The notes under the pieces were generated by a model that worked only from the letters and a program-made list of their open reading frames with translations, was not told the DNA's origin and did no database searches. Of a DNA stretch of 64,000 nt, positions 13,209 to 26,170 are shown one piece after another. The stretch lies in NCBI RefSeq assembly GCF_947623445.1, contig NC_135242.1, forward strand, positions 3,844,001 to 3,908,000. The letters run 5' to 3'. This stretch comes from Clavelina lepadiformis (taxonomy: Eukaryota; Chordata; Ascidiacea; Aplousobranchia; Clavelinidae). The translations under genes and the position numbers were made by a program. How positions within the stretch are numbered: the first letter of the stretch is position 1; each line of letters opens with the position of its first letter.

Positions 13209-16200
13209 TTTGTACAGTTTTACCTGTCTTATCTAATTATTTACCAAGCACAAGCTTTTTAGTAGTAGTTTTTTCAAACTGGTACAATGAAACCTGCCCT
13301 ACTGCTGCTGATCTACTTTCACGTCGTGCTCTATAAAAACCATGTCTGGTTCAGCTGTTAAATAGAGTCGCTCTTTTTATGGAGTCATTGAAGCGTGAAG
13401 CCATTTGCTTTAAGTCCTTTATAACCATTGACGTCTTGTATTACGTCCTTGTGTAGGCTATAGCCTATAATTATACGATTTCTATGATTAAAACACCAAC
13501 GTCCCGTTTTACGCGTAACGTTAACGTCTTTGAGATAACGAAAGTGTTTTTCTATTATTTCGTGACGATGAGTAGGGATAGTAATTTGTATTTTTAATGA
13601 ATCGATCTTAACAGAGCTATTGATCTACTCCGTAACTTACAAAAGCCAGCAAACCGGTTGCTAAACTTTTGAGAGTGTAATCAACTGATTGTTGCTTGAT
13701 AAATTGACTGGGTGGTTGCAAATTAGACGATCAGATATTGTCGTAACGAATATCGATCACTACTCACTAGCAGGAATGTAACAAAATCCTGGTACTAAAC
13801 TTGGTCATGTATCCGCGTAATAAGTGTGCAATAAAAGTTCTGTAATTATAACTCTTGTTATTGTCAAATATAATAGATACCGTGAGTTAATGAACAACTG
13901 CGATTAACACGTTACACTAAATGATATCAATTGAATTATGACAGCAATCAATGCTGATTGCTTAATGTGCTATTGTACATAGTGTACTACTGTATATTGT
14001 ATGCTGCAATCTGCAGAAAGTACAGTAGGTAAACCTTAAACAAATAAGAATACATAGTTGCCAATTGCAACGTGAGCAAGCTTTGGTAGTGCCTAACTCA
14101 AAGGCAATAGGCCTACAACAATAATGCCATTGGGTAACGAGCACCGGAAGAATTATTGCGAGCCCAGCGTTCAATCACTCCTACTATCAAGCTGAAAAGT
14201 ATTTGATGACGTTAAGTTTTAATTTTGAATATTCTTAGAAATTTTATGTTGAAATTTTGTAAAGAATTTAACAAAACTGTGGCAGCCATGATGCCACCAC
14301 GCGATGATTCTGTCTTTTGGACATATCACTTTAAATTGTGTCTGCGCTCATTTTAGTAATATGCGTGGCATTTGTTCGTAATATATTTGTGTGTTTGCGT
14401 ACTCGTTCTTCGAACAGACGAAATCAACAATAAAAGTTAGAGTTTAGAGGTGGATTTTTTTTCAAGTAGGCTACGCTCAGAACAGCTTGTGCTCACTGGT
14501 GTGACGGTTACGTCACGAGTCATGGGTTGTTTTGTAAATGCTGAAATTTTATTTTTGGATCTTGCAATTCAGTTGCTGACCAAGCTTAAATTCTCCTTAA
14601 TGACGTTCAGATAAATTACCTCGCTTGAACTGGTGTGCCACATATAAATACTGTTGTAATGTTTGCAATCTTTCCTTTCCTTTTACCCTTTTACTCTTTC
14701 ACTTGTTACCGAGCGCAATGTAACATTCAGTAAGCTCTGCCCGAAGGTGAAAGCATTTGTGTCTGATAATAAATAAAATGGGAATTTTATCATTTAGTAA
14801 AATGCATAGACAGAATTTAAGCAACTAACAGCATTGTCACGCCGTTTGAGAAATGAGAACTCATATCATCGAAGCAAAAGTAAAACAAGTTATCCACCAT
14901 CAATCGTCCTCGCTCATATTGTCACAATAGCCACCAGTTTAGGCAGTCTTTATGGCGAAGATGTTTATTGTGTAATACTTCACACAAGTAATATCAAAAC
15001 AAAAACATACATTTGTCATACTGGAAAGAAACTCAACCTTCCTTACTCTTCATCCGGAGTCCTAACTTTCTGAGTGCCGCAAAACCATAAGTACAGTGAA
15101 TATATGAATTGTTTTCCTTTTCACGGAAAATTACTGGCGTAAAATTAATAACGTCGAACCAATTTATGCTATAATGAAGACAATACCATTTATAAGATTT
15201 CGCTGCGCTGTTATTGAAAACTTTGCGAATTTTGTTGCAAAAGATGATTAGCCAATTTAATGTCACGTGATACTTAAAATGTAGAAATGTTCTAGCTTTC
15301 TGTCAGAGGCGTCTGACTAGTGACTAGTAACTAGTTGGTTGTTATGTCTTTTTTCAGTTGATACGCTGTGTAGCTCTTCCTTAATTTAATTGATTCGCAC
15401 CATAGGTCACTTTCAATTCTGGGCAAATGCGCCCTGAATTTTGTTACGTTTATTGAGTTGAGATAAACAGGAGCCTACTGATGTACCGTACGTTGGCTAT
15501 TTGGCTGAACGTGGTGAAAGTATTTTTTGAGTTTGCTGAAGGTTTTATCCTGGAGCAGAAGTGAGACCTGGTTATATTGAAAGAAATTCACATTAGAAGC
15601 CAAGCGATAATGAGAAATCATATCCTTGTGTAGTTGTGTGTAAATAATACCGGTGGCTTAGGCGTTGGGTTTAGTGTGCTGCATTGAAGTCAAGGCCTGC
15701 TATTACCATAAAACAGCTTCAGATGCTACATGACGATGATACGGTAACCTAGGTACTGAGATAAACCAGCTTAATTTGGAATTAAATGAAGCTATGTTTA
15801 CCATTTACATGTAGGCTAGATGCATTCTAGACAGTTTCAATTATGTGCGCTGATATTGTATTTACCGACCTCATAACATGCCGATCCTATCCCACTGTTG
15901 TGACATCAACCTTTGATTGGCGTTTATTTAGCGATGTTCAAACTTTTTTAACTGAGGAATGTTCATTTATATGTAGTTTATTAAAATGTAGGCTACTGCA
16001 TGCAATAGTTTTGCCTCTGGTTATGGAATTAAGTTGAACAATGGAGCACAACACAACAGTTGTTTGCAGGTGATGAGTACGTGTTGAGTCCTCAGTATTG
16101 GAGAAAAACTACCAGAATTTATTAAATGTAACAAAAATTATATCTACTTGGGCTTTGCAAGAAAGTCATGTTTTGATGGCATTCATTTCTGAGTTTGTGA

Positions 16201-19200
16201 AAGCATTGCAACCGTTGCTTCCAACATTGCCAAAGACTTAAAAACATTTGCTACCAATGTTTCGCAATTCGTTCGAAGATAAGTGTAAAGGAAAATATTT
16301 TCTATTCCAATACTCCACTGAGTAGTCAAAATGCAAGAGGATGCTGCTAACATAAATGTTTTTAAGCGACTTTTCTGGAATTTAAACACTTTGCTAAAAC
16401 ATCCTATTGAAAAAATGATGCCGTGCTTAGGCTTACTAATAGAGATATCTACAGTATGTTTGTGATACCTTAGTATGCTTAGGCCTCAGGTGAATTAAAG
16501 CTCATCAAGGCAAAAATAGCTGTGAGCAGTGTAAAATTGCAAGTACATACTTGTCTGATTTCGGATATGTGTCGTTCATTGCAAAAATTGCAAGATTTGT
16601 TAAAATGCATCGTACACTGTATAAAGCCACCCAAGACACCACAAGGTGCTACACTACTGACTGATTTTGGCATCAACAAGGTCAGTGGCTTTATGCTGTT
16701 TAGGTCCTATGAAAAGATTGGTTTTCTGGTGGAAGGGTGCTAGAAGGTACGTCGGTAGTTCAATTTTTAACTGAGATATTTCAATTTGTTAATTATTATT
16801 GATCATTCAAAGCTTTGCTTTCTAGAAGTTATCGGTCAAAATTGTTTTCAGCTGTTATGTAATTTTTTATGGCAAGTTAAAGGAATCGAAAAATTATCCT
16901 TCTGTCAATTTTAGTTGCAAATTTGTGCTATTGGAGGATTTTGAAATTTCACCCATTATTGCTTTATTTAGATGTGGTATTGATAAAATAAAAATGGACT
17001 CTATTAACAGAGAAGTACCGCCGTTTTCTTACCATTTTCCTTACCCATCAGACTTCCTTTGTTAAATCAACCATTGACAGTGTTGTTACTTGTTTGCAAG
17101 TCCTACTTTATGTGGTTATGGATGTCTGCTGTTAGGTTCTCAGCCTATTTAGTAGATGACTTTACATTATTTATATAATTCTTTGGATATTTTTATTTAT
17201 TTTTATATATTCTTTGGATAAACTTGTTTCTGTTTAAAAGTTCATTGTGATAATAAATTGTTTGCACTTAGGTGATAGGCCACTTTAACAAATTAATCAA
17301 TGTATATGTTACAAAAAGAAGAATGTTAGTATAACCAATATACCTTCAGTGGCAAAACAGAATATTTTTTGGTAAAATTATTAAACAAGCACAGCATAAA
17401 ATATTTAATCTTCTTCAGGTTCTTCTACATTTGGTCGCATTTCGGATAAATTATTTGAAGCAGACTTTAGTTTAAAATTATACTAAATTTGTTTAAATTT
17501 TGACTGCAAAGTTTTATATCATTCTGATGCAATATTGTGTGTTTATGCGTTCTTTTTAGAAATTAAGCAATGTGTACGAATTGCAGATTCACATGATGAA
17601 TGCCTTAATAAGGCCTATAACAAATACGTGCATTCTACAACTGATGCAGAAGAAAAACCTCCTGCAGAAGAGTCGGCTCTTGTTGGAAGAGTTTGTTAGC
17701 AGTCTTGCAGACAAAAAATCTTCAGCTAGGTATGTTTGGTCGAGTTTCGCTTTTTTGTAATAGTACTGAATTGTGCCGGTCTTGGGACAGTTTACACAAG
17801 AATAAACAGATACATAACCAATGTAAAATGCATGCATATAGGATTAGTACTCACTTTCCATATGATAAGGATTGATTGTGTGGTTATTGTTTAAAGCTGT
17901 TTATTTCATTCAAAGATGATTTCTTATGTAAATAATGGTAGAATCGTGTTAGTTTTCGTAAAGTGAAGGGCAAGTCCAAAAATAAGTTGGCCTTGCATCA
18001 AAGAATAGTTACAAGTCAGTATACTGGAGAAAAGGTTTTGTTAATATGAAATGGTTTAAGCAGTTATGGATATAGATATACCCAACTATTGTACTTAATC
18101 AATTTGTTTAACTTATCCAACTCGCTGGGTTTTACGTTTGGATAATCGTTAAAACCAACATAAAATGTATGATACTTTTTGTGATATTTCGATGTGCATT
18201 TAGGTTCACAGTTATTATCCATAATTAAGGTAGAAAAATCATTTTGGTTCAGAAAATTGTTTACCTTGGCCTATTATCAAATAGACTAGTGTAGGTCCAG
18301 GGGTTTGCATCATGCAAACCCCTGGACCTACACTATAATAATAATCACAATCAGATTGTCACAGAAGGCATTAAGTTTTGCATTTTGTCTGATTCATCTT
18401 CAATATATTGTTTCCTTCATGCATTTTGTACACTGTACACTGCTTCGAAGTTGTTCATTCTAGTGTAGGATCTGGTATACATGTATGGGTATAGGGTACA
18501 GCATACTTGACTAAAAAGCACCAAGTTTATCTGGCATATTTTAAAGCAAATTTTGAAATTAAATGTTGTTTATAAAATTAAAACCGTTGTTTAAAAAACA
18601 CTAAACTTAAATTTTCCCATCACCGATTAATCGAAACAGAATTCGTGTGGACAGAAACGATCGTTGAATGTCTGCTTTCTGCTTTCAGTTGTCTATATCT
18701 ATAAATAATAGTTGTAACTCCCTGCCTGACTGCCTGACAGATAGATGAAATAGTCACTCTCCAATAATCTAATTCTTATATCTGGGTATTGTATTTGTTA
18801 TCTGAACATTTGATTAGCGAAGTGGCCAGCCAGGACACGTGCAAATACATGTTCTTAACAAACGCTTCAGATAAAATCGAGTGAAATAATCACAATTTAT
18901 GCAATCGACTACCAAAAATCTAGGCTGTAACACAACCAATAATTTGGAATTATTGAATGCGAAAACTTCGAAACATTTGCCCACCTGTAAAATCACATCC
19001 GGACATTGTGATGTAATAACTACATCATAGGGCAATAGCTACCCAATAAGCTACAATAAGAAGACATACTTCTACCAGGGACAGACTTGGTAACAATAGC
19101 ACCTTTTTGCTACGTTCTCAACATTGAAACCTTGCTACTCCTCTCCGCTATCTGGGGCAATAATATTATGCACACAATGGCTTTCAAAAAGAAGACACTG

Positions 19201-20012
19201 TTTTATTTCAAGAAATTTGCAAATAACACTTCATACAATTAAGCTCCCGTAGCAAAACACTTGAACACTTGCATTTAATGAAATATATAGGACTTGAGGT
19301 AACAAACAATTTTTTTTTGCAGGACCGTAAAGAAAAAAGTTTCAACAAAAGCCGAGAATAATACGTTGGAAAGAAAGTAGTTGCAGCTCATGGCAACGTA
19401 TTAAAACTTAGAAGTACAAATCATGTAAGAACGTAGTGTTTTTTGACGGGAAGACAAAATCTGGAACTTTCTTATAGGAAAACATCCACCAAACAATAAA
19501 CAAGATATCGACCGATACCGCCAAGTAAAATGGTAAGTTATTAACACTGTGTCTGCAATTTGAATACTAATTCATACAAATTGAAAAACGTAGGGCGGAG
19601 ATATATTTTTGGAAGCTATATCTTGAACACTTTTGAAGTATTTTTTACGTTTATCATAAATGTTTCACAAACAGATCAGCTAAGGATCAGTTTAAAACTC
19701 AGGTTTGTTTGAAGTAAACTGAGGTTTTGTCAGGAAATTGTAAAAGAAAAACATTTGGGCCGGACTTAGCAAAGAAAGGATACAAGTAAAAAGTACGCAG
19801 CAACAAGAAAATTTTATAACATGGAATACAGTTTTATCGTATCTTTAAGCAAGTATCATCGCAGTTAATTTTCGAAAAATTTTTGCAACATTGTGCTGCA
19901 TAACTTCTACTCATGAGCAAAGAAATAATGGCCTGGAGGCTTTCATATTAACATTAAAAGGTTGCATGACAACGTTAGTATACCAAGTTTAACCAGAAAG
20001 TACTGTGACTTT
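13209..20012. other. 6.8-kb spacer between genes C and D, no confident gene
   Basis: This spacer is more than twice as long as the other two. The last part (about 19300-19980) resembles the distal part of the B-C spacer, so roughly 5 kb is extra. I could not assemble a gene from it. Two stretches on the plus strand look exon-like but fail: about 16190-16275 (short frames ending in stops without a donor) and about 17563-17738 (AG before, GTATGT after, but a stop in the best frame). They may be remnants of an old retrocopy or transposon. A perfect palindrome lies at 18288-18334. Confidence 0.5.
18288..18334. repeat. Perfect 23-bp inverted repeat with 1-base spacer
   Basis: The left arm 18288-18310 (starting AGTGTAGGTCCAGGGG) and the right arm 18312-18334 are exact reverse complements around a single C at 18311. 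The arms are richer in G and C than the surroundings and can extrude as a cruciform or form an almost loopless hairpin. The loop is too small for a canonical microRNA precursor. It could be a small palindromic transposable element or a cloning/assembly fold-back. Confidence 0.9.
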
Positions 20013-23000
20013 TCATACAGGCTGACTTTCTATGTTTGATATCTCCTGTGTTTGTTCTTTCTCTTCATCCGGAGTGCATAGATGATAGTTGAGTAAACGA
20101 TAAAATAATCGAAGAATTTCGAACAAGGTCACCACGCTGATTCCAATCCATAAACCGAATTGACCACCAATGTCACCTGAAAATTTCAAGAGATGAAAAT
20201 GTCGCTCATGAACACCTATTTCACTGGTTCGGCTCCACTTACTGATCAATCCCGATTCGGTTACCGCTTTGCTCTCCACTGATGTTGTAATAGATAAAGT
20301 GTCATAGAAAACCGACAATCCGACCAAATTCGTTTTGAGATAATCAGCAGTAATCGCAGGGTCGTTGAGAATGGGTAATATGCCAACCGCTGCATTCTAT
20401 TAAGGTGGAATAATTTTATCGGTAAAGTTTTTTGTTAGTTTGCAAAATTTAACGGCAACACATCTTGCGAGTGGACATCGCACAATAATGGCGTCATATA
20501 ATTAAGTGGAAATTTTCATTTCCAGTTTTACATTAAATAAACCGTATAGTTTGTAAGAACCTGGCTGGGGAAGGTAGAATAAGACAAAGAGCTCGCGTAT
20601 CGAACTTCATCACACGGCTGGGGACATCCACACTCGTTCGGTCCGAACGTAAATTGCAGTTCGACTTTAACAGAAAAAAACTTTCTGTTATGTCAATTGT
20701 TTTCATATGGCAGCGGCGTTTGGTCATTACTCATTACATTCATCAAAAATTATACTGTTTTACTCATATTTCAGACATCGGCAAAATTCGATATATTTGT
20801 AGTTGTAGTTCATAATATTATGTAGTTGCTTCATAACTGATTTCAGTTATTAAAGGCAACTAACGTCTATGAGGAGCAACGCAATCAACCACTTCACCCA
20901 CAGTGCACTCCCTCGTTCCACTGTAGTGTATCATGGAAGGATCGCGGCATGAACAATTAGCTATTAAACAATATAAAAAATCGTGAAATGATCTTAATAA
21001 TACCGGTGACATAGGCAGACGCTATCAGGTAAACAAATATGAAGAGAATGTACCTATAATAAGTTTGTCATGACATTCTCTCATGCACGCGGGTAAGCTG
21101 TAAGTTGAATGGAATTGAAGATTTTCGTTGTCTCTGTCACACGGACCCCATGGACCATACATGTTTTGAACCTTAAAACATCCATCAATGTTTTAACACA
21201 CAAAACTCTCAATCCGACTTTTTTTAACATGTTTATTGTTGATACATTTTATTTTTTTTTAAGTACCATTGTGAGTTAATTATTGTATACTTGTGTTTTA
21301 TGAATTGCGGTTGAAGCCCATAATCCAACTCCAACCGATTGGCCATAGACATCAACCTGAGGGGGAACATCCGGCGAATGGACCTGGAATTTAATTCCAG
21401 CCTCCCATTTCCCGTATAAAGGATTTTCCGTATATTCAGACTGCAAATTTAAAAACAATAGGCCTACCTTAAATTTTCTTCGCACAAAAAAAATCACTAT
21501 ACCACTGAAACTCTTCAGCAAAAAAGTTAACTCCAATTCTATGAAATGTGCGCGAAAACCAGTGAAACCTGCAAAACGTTGAAACTTATTTGAATTCCGT
21601 CTTTATATCCGTCTCTTTTCTGAACTTCAGGAATGTTTAAAGTCCAGCAAAGTCCCAAAGTGTTTGTTAAAACCGGTTCAAAATCAGACTGAAATGTCAT
21701 GTAGTCCACATCCATTATAATTGTCTTTTTATTTTTGTAAAATAATGACGTCAGTTTTATGATGTAGCAAATGAAGTCTTACCGCATCACAAAGGCTCAA
21801 CTCATTTATAGCGCAATAAATAAGTGTTACGTCATCCTTCAGTTGCCAACCTTTTTCCTTCATGTAGTTTCTCAGAGAAAAATCCTTTCCAAACGTGTTA
21901 AAGTACTGCAAAATAATGAATTCAGCCGTTGGTAAGGTCATTTGAATCAATTTTGTTTACATTAAATTTGCTATGCGTTGATGAGTAAGTTTATTAGCGT
22001 ACCACTGCTGACCATTATGTTAAAAAAACTGATTGCTTTGATACATTTATTGTAGAACATTTTGATGAATTCATTTCGTCAAGTGCTCCAAATTACATTG
22101 GAAATAGTAAGATGTCGCAAGTAGATGTGTGTCGCGTTCCATGTAGAAATCTATATAATTGTATTCCTTTGCATCTTGCGCAATGGGCTTACCGAAAAGT
22201 TGTCCACTCTTTCGCCGAAGTCCAAAGCGAAAGAAAGTGCTTGCGTAGCATTTTTTTCAGCCTCCGAAGTTAGATTAAAATATCTAAAAATAAATAATAG
22301 GCTACCTATGATTTCACCATGTCAATGTAATCACGTAAGCTCTGGGCAGCTGCCATATGTACTTGAGTAAAATTCGCGGTTTAAGTTTTTTTTTGAAAGC
22401 ATTTTAAAGCGATTTGCTATCAAGGGCAATTTCATTTGTTTTTACCATAACAAATCTGTTTGGTACTTTTCGCACTGTAATTACTGTTATTTGGTAGTTA
22501 TGTACATATATACAGTGTTTACTATATTAGGATAGTGTAAGCAGTATTTTCGCCCACTTTGTCGAATATCCGTTGATGATAAGAGCACGTTTTCACACTT
22601 TTAAAAGACGCTTTTACAACGGCAATTTTTAACGTCATTTCATGCCCCTTCTAACCAAAGGGCGCTTTTTAATCAAGTCAATACAATATTGATTTTCTTT
22701 TGACTTGGTAAAAACATTTTGACGGACAAACGTCGTCTTATGAATGCGCAACCATTCACGTCATTAGTTTACGTTTTACAGCTGCCATTTTCTCCAACGT
22801 ATGCCCACTTACTCCATATAACTTTGACATTTTTTTTTTATTTCTAGCTTAGTGTTTACACGTTTTGTTACTTATCGCTTATACGCCTCACGCTTAGGCT
22901 CATTTCCGGAAATGATGCAAAGCCGCTTACTGCAAACCACATATATCGACTATATGGAGTAACCTTACCTGTTATAATTGCAAATTGTAATGGCTGGAAG

Positions 23001-23349
23001 CGTTAGATTCTGTACATATCGTTCCGATATTTGTGTGGTTGTCTTATAGGCGAAATATTCCACAAATCTGTCGACAATCTATGCAAAGAAACATCTTAAA
23101 AAGGGACCATTTCACGCGGGTATTGTAATCTCCATAACACTAGTTAGTTATACTCTACGTTGAACCATGACATCTGGTTACACCAACCTGATAGATTAGC
23201 ATCCCCATCACAGTTAAGACAAGAATAAACCAAAAAGCCTTGATAGACAAACGTTTACTGTTATGTATTTGCAGGATGCCGTGCATGCTGGTATTTTCGG
23301 CAAATTCTCGAGGAATTTTCTCAGCTTTACTTTCTTTTGAGGTAGCCAT
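20013..23349 (-). CDS. DEG/ENaC channel subunit, gene D (complete, 11 exons)
   Basis: Exons, 5' to 3': 23349-23188, 23078-22969, 22283-22193, 21905-21783, 21688-21569, 21440-21291, 21171-21054, 20960-20865, 20664-20561, 20396-20243, 20176-20013; 463 residues, every junction GT/AG and in phase. The start is the ATG at 23349; an in-frame GTG just upstream is not used in eukaryotes. Features: His-Gly at residues 23-24, TM1 about 36-54, LPAITICNYNR closing exon 2, a Cys-rich ectodomain including YGPWGPCDRDN, PACMRECHDK and CGCPQPCDEVRYAS, and TM2 with DIGGQFGLWIGISVVTLFEI. The tail is shorter and less Lys/Gln-rich than in B and C. The sixth exon (about 50 codons, HSPDVPPQVDVYGQSVGVGLW) is nearly identical between B, C and D, which suggests constraint or gene conversion. 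Function beyond the family level is not shown. Confidence 0.94.
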
Positions 23350-24249
23350 CTTGTACACTCTTTCACATTACCTGTCTTATCTATTATTTATCAAGTACAA
23401 GCTTTTTAGTAGTAGGTTCTTCAAACTGGTACAGTCAACCCTGTATCGCGCTAATGTTCTACTTTGAAGTCGCTACTGCTCCAGCTGTTAATCAAAGTTG
23501 TTCTTTTTTGGAGGTTTAATGAAGCGTGAAGAAATTTGCAGGGAAGAGTTTAAATCCATAGACGTCTTATATCATATTTACTGTAGAGAGTCGATATGTG
23601 TACGAATTTTCTTCTTAAAACACAAAGTATCGATTTACGAGTAATGTTAATGTCTCTGTGATAACACGATTGTGCTTTTCTATTAAATAATAAGCAGGCA
23701 TAGTAATTTGCATCTCGAGTAAACTTCTCTAAGTGCAAAACTTTAGGGCTATTCCCGCACACCATCAGGTTGTGCAGAGCGGTAGTTGAATTCACTCTCG
23801 GATAACATATTGCTACATGCAGTGAACATTTGGTTGATATCGACCAATCAAATTTCCAAACAATCACCAATTTAAAGTCAGCTCTGTGTTTGCCCTGCAG
23901 CTGAGCAAGTGCACGAATTTTTCACTCTGCACCACTTACTACAGTCATGCGCTCTATCTTCACGGCGGTGTTTTCAAAGAAGAGCTTTTGTGCTGAAAGG
24001 TTTTGGCGCCAGTCAGAACACTTGCGGAGAACGTTTTATCTGACTGATGATTCTTTTTTCACTGCAAACGGAATCAAATGTTAACTGTAACTTTGTAATG
24101 CTTAAACCGAGTTTTTTTCGATTGGGGTCGTTGTTAAAAAGGGTCGGGCTGGGGAGAAGGATAAAACCCATTACTCAAAAAGTAACAGACATCTGTGACC
24201 TCAGACGCCATGTTCTGTATTTATGATCACGTCATCCTTGTTGGTTGTT
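23350..24249. other. Spacer between gene D and the MASP duplication, nothing recognised
   Basis: Holds the presumed promoter of gene D (adjacent to 23349, minus strand). Short open frames here have no recognisable motif. The start of the roughly 10-kb duplicated segment is near 24250. Confidence 0.5.
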
Positions 24250-25425
24250 ACGACTTCTGTTCCCGTATCCCTGTTCGTGCATTGGAAATTTCCCACATTT
24301 TAACAATCCGACATGTTCAGTAAAATTTTGGCATCGTATCGTGGGTTCTTAAATTACATTGAATTATCCTGTTGTAATTCTGTGTATCTTAATGACTCAT
24401 GTCCTAACAACAGTCCAATGGTCGAACTACGTTTCTCTGCAAAGTCCCAACGTAGGATTGAAATTCTTGTGCGATGGAAATTCAACAAACGAGACTAACG
24501 TCTAACAGTTGTGCTACTGCATGTGGAATTGCATATCCACACGACGTTGTATTAAATCAGTCAACTTAACCAATACCCCAGATTGTTTTTTTATTTCTTG
24601 AACAAGGTTCATCAACGTAATCTTTAACTTTGTAGCCAAATTATCTCCAGTTTAATGAATTCAGTCTTTTTGCCTATTTGTGCAAGTCAAAGTTTGATTG
24701 ATTAGCAATGGATTCCACCAGAAATCCCAACGGTTCCCCTTTCTTTGTTACACATCGTACTTACAGCGAGGATGTTCTGATATTCTTCCAATCCCAGAGA
24801 TTCAAACACTGTCAAAGATATTGATCGAGCGGACGATATAACGGAATTAACGCAACGCCTTAATAGTTGTAGCTTCATCGATTAGAGTCAGACGAATCCA
24901 AAAACCTGCATGTGAGGCTTGCAAGTGGTAAATGTGGTATCAAACGTTTACGGTGTGGGGAATTATTACAACAAAGTCGTGGTAGATCTAAGTATATTTC
25001 TGGTCACTTCTGAAAGCCACGCTTGGCATAAGGTTTACGAAGAGGGCTTCCTCCTACGCTGAAGCATAAATCTTACTAGGGTTGATTTTTGGTAACTCAT
25101 ATTAACAGCTTTTACGTCATTGTATTTGAAAAAAATTCTTAACCGTAAACGACAATAAGTTTGTTCTCATTAATCTGCTCATATGACATTCCGCTAAAAT
25201 TACGTCGGTTATTCCAATTCAATTTCTTAAACTTTGAAGTTGTATAACTAATTGGCTTTCCATTCTATTCCTCGGGTTTCCATGGAACGGTACCCATGCA
25301 AAATTTACGTTTAATACTCAAATGAAAAACTTTACAAGACAAAAAGTAATGCGGAACAGGTTAGAAAAGTTTCCAAGAAACAGGTTATGTCCACAGGTAC
25401 AATACCGTGTTCACCGCTTTTGCTT

Positions 25426-25855
25426 AAGGGGTCTCTTCCCAATAGAAAGACAATTTTGAGCCGGCAACACGGCGATTGTTACGATGTCGATGCGTCATAT
25501 TAAAAAAGTAAGAAATTTTCCGGTCCAATGCGCATGTGACGTCGATGTTGACTAGTTTGTTATTGTTTTGGCGATAGCTGGTTGCAGGTCTAGGCTAAGT
25601 TGTACATTTGGTGTGGGTTTGAATTTTTGCTATTTTGGAGTATTTGTCCTAAAATTTTAAGCTCAAAACTTGTTGTAAAGTTTAGGTAGCTGATATAGAA
25701 AACTGAGTACATGGATTTTTTCAAAATTAAGACTGCAGACAGTCATAACCTAGATCTCGTTGCAAGCCAATATTCAAGGGAGGTTTATGATGTGGTTTTG
25801 CGACAGTAGCGTCTTGATCTCTTTGATTTGGGTCATGACCCCTCAAGCGACGATA
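25426..25855. other. About 430-bp segment present in copy 1 only
   Basis: Copy 2 goes directly from CTTTTGCTT to an A/T run near 35700; copy 1 has about 430 extra bases there. The extra segment begins AAGGGGTC and ends GACCCCTC, an imperfect terminal inverted repeat that would suit a small hAT-like element, but I cannot find a clean target-site duplication. A short ATG frame of about 32 codons (starting MDFFKIKTADSH) ends the segment. A deletion in copy 2 is the alternative. Confidence 0.45.
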
Positions 25856-26059
25856 AAAATTTAAAGAAGTTATTTGCATAACTTAGTAATGAATATCGAC
25901 TAGCAAATTGACTCCACTTGCCTCGGATACTTTCAAATGTAATCTGCTTATTGAGTTAGAATTTAACAAAAAGGTGTTTTTGATGTAGTTTAAACTTCAA
26001 CCTGTCTATAGTTTGGTTGTCTTAAACAACGTTGCCGTGGGCGAGTACGAGCCTGCTTT

Positions 26060-26065
26060 TTTATT
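26060..26065 (-). terminator. Candidate polyadenylation signal, MASP-like copy 1
   Basis: Minus-strand AATAAA about 106 nt beyond the stop codon, at the same relative place as in copy 2. Confidence 0.5.
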
Positions 26066-26170
26066 GTGATAAGCAGCAAAGAGCAAAAAAGAAATTTAAG
26101 ACTTCTTTTTAAACGCTGAAAATGCATGCAGTAAATTTATAGCAGACTACTGGCATGGCTTCGACCACCA

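Noticed and set aside
14834-15266. Overlapping small frames on both strands
   Set aside because: No motif, no splice sites in suitable phase, no paralogue in the window.
18288-18334. Palindrome as a microRNA precursor
   Set aside because: A one-base loop and 23-bp arms are too short for a canonical precursor.
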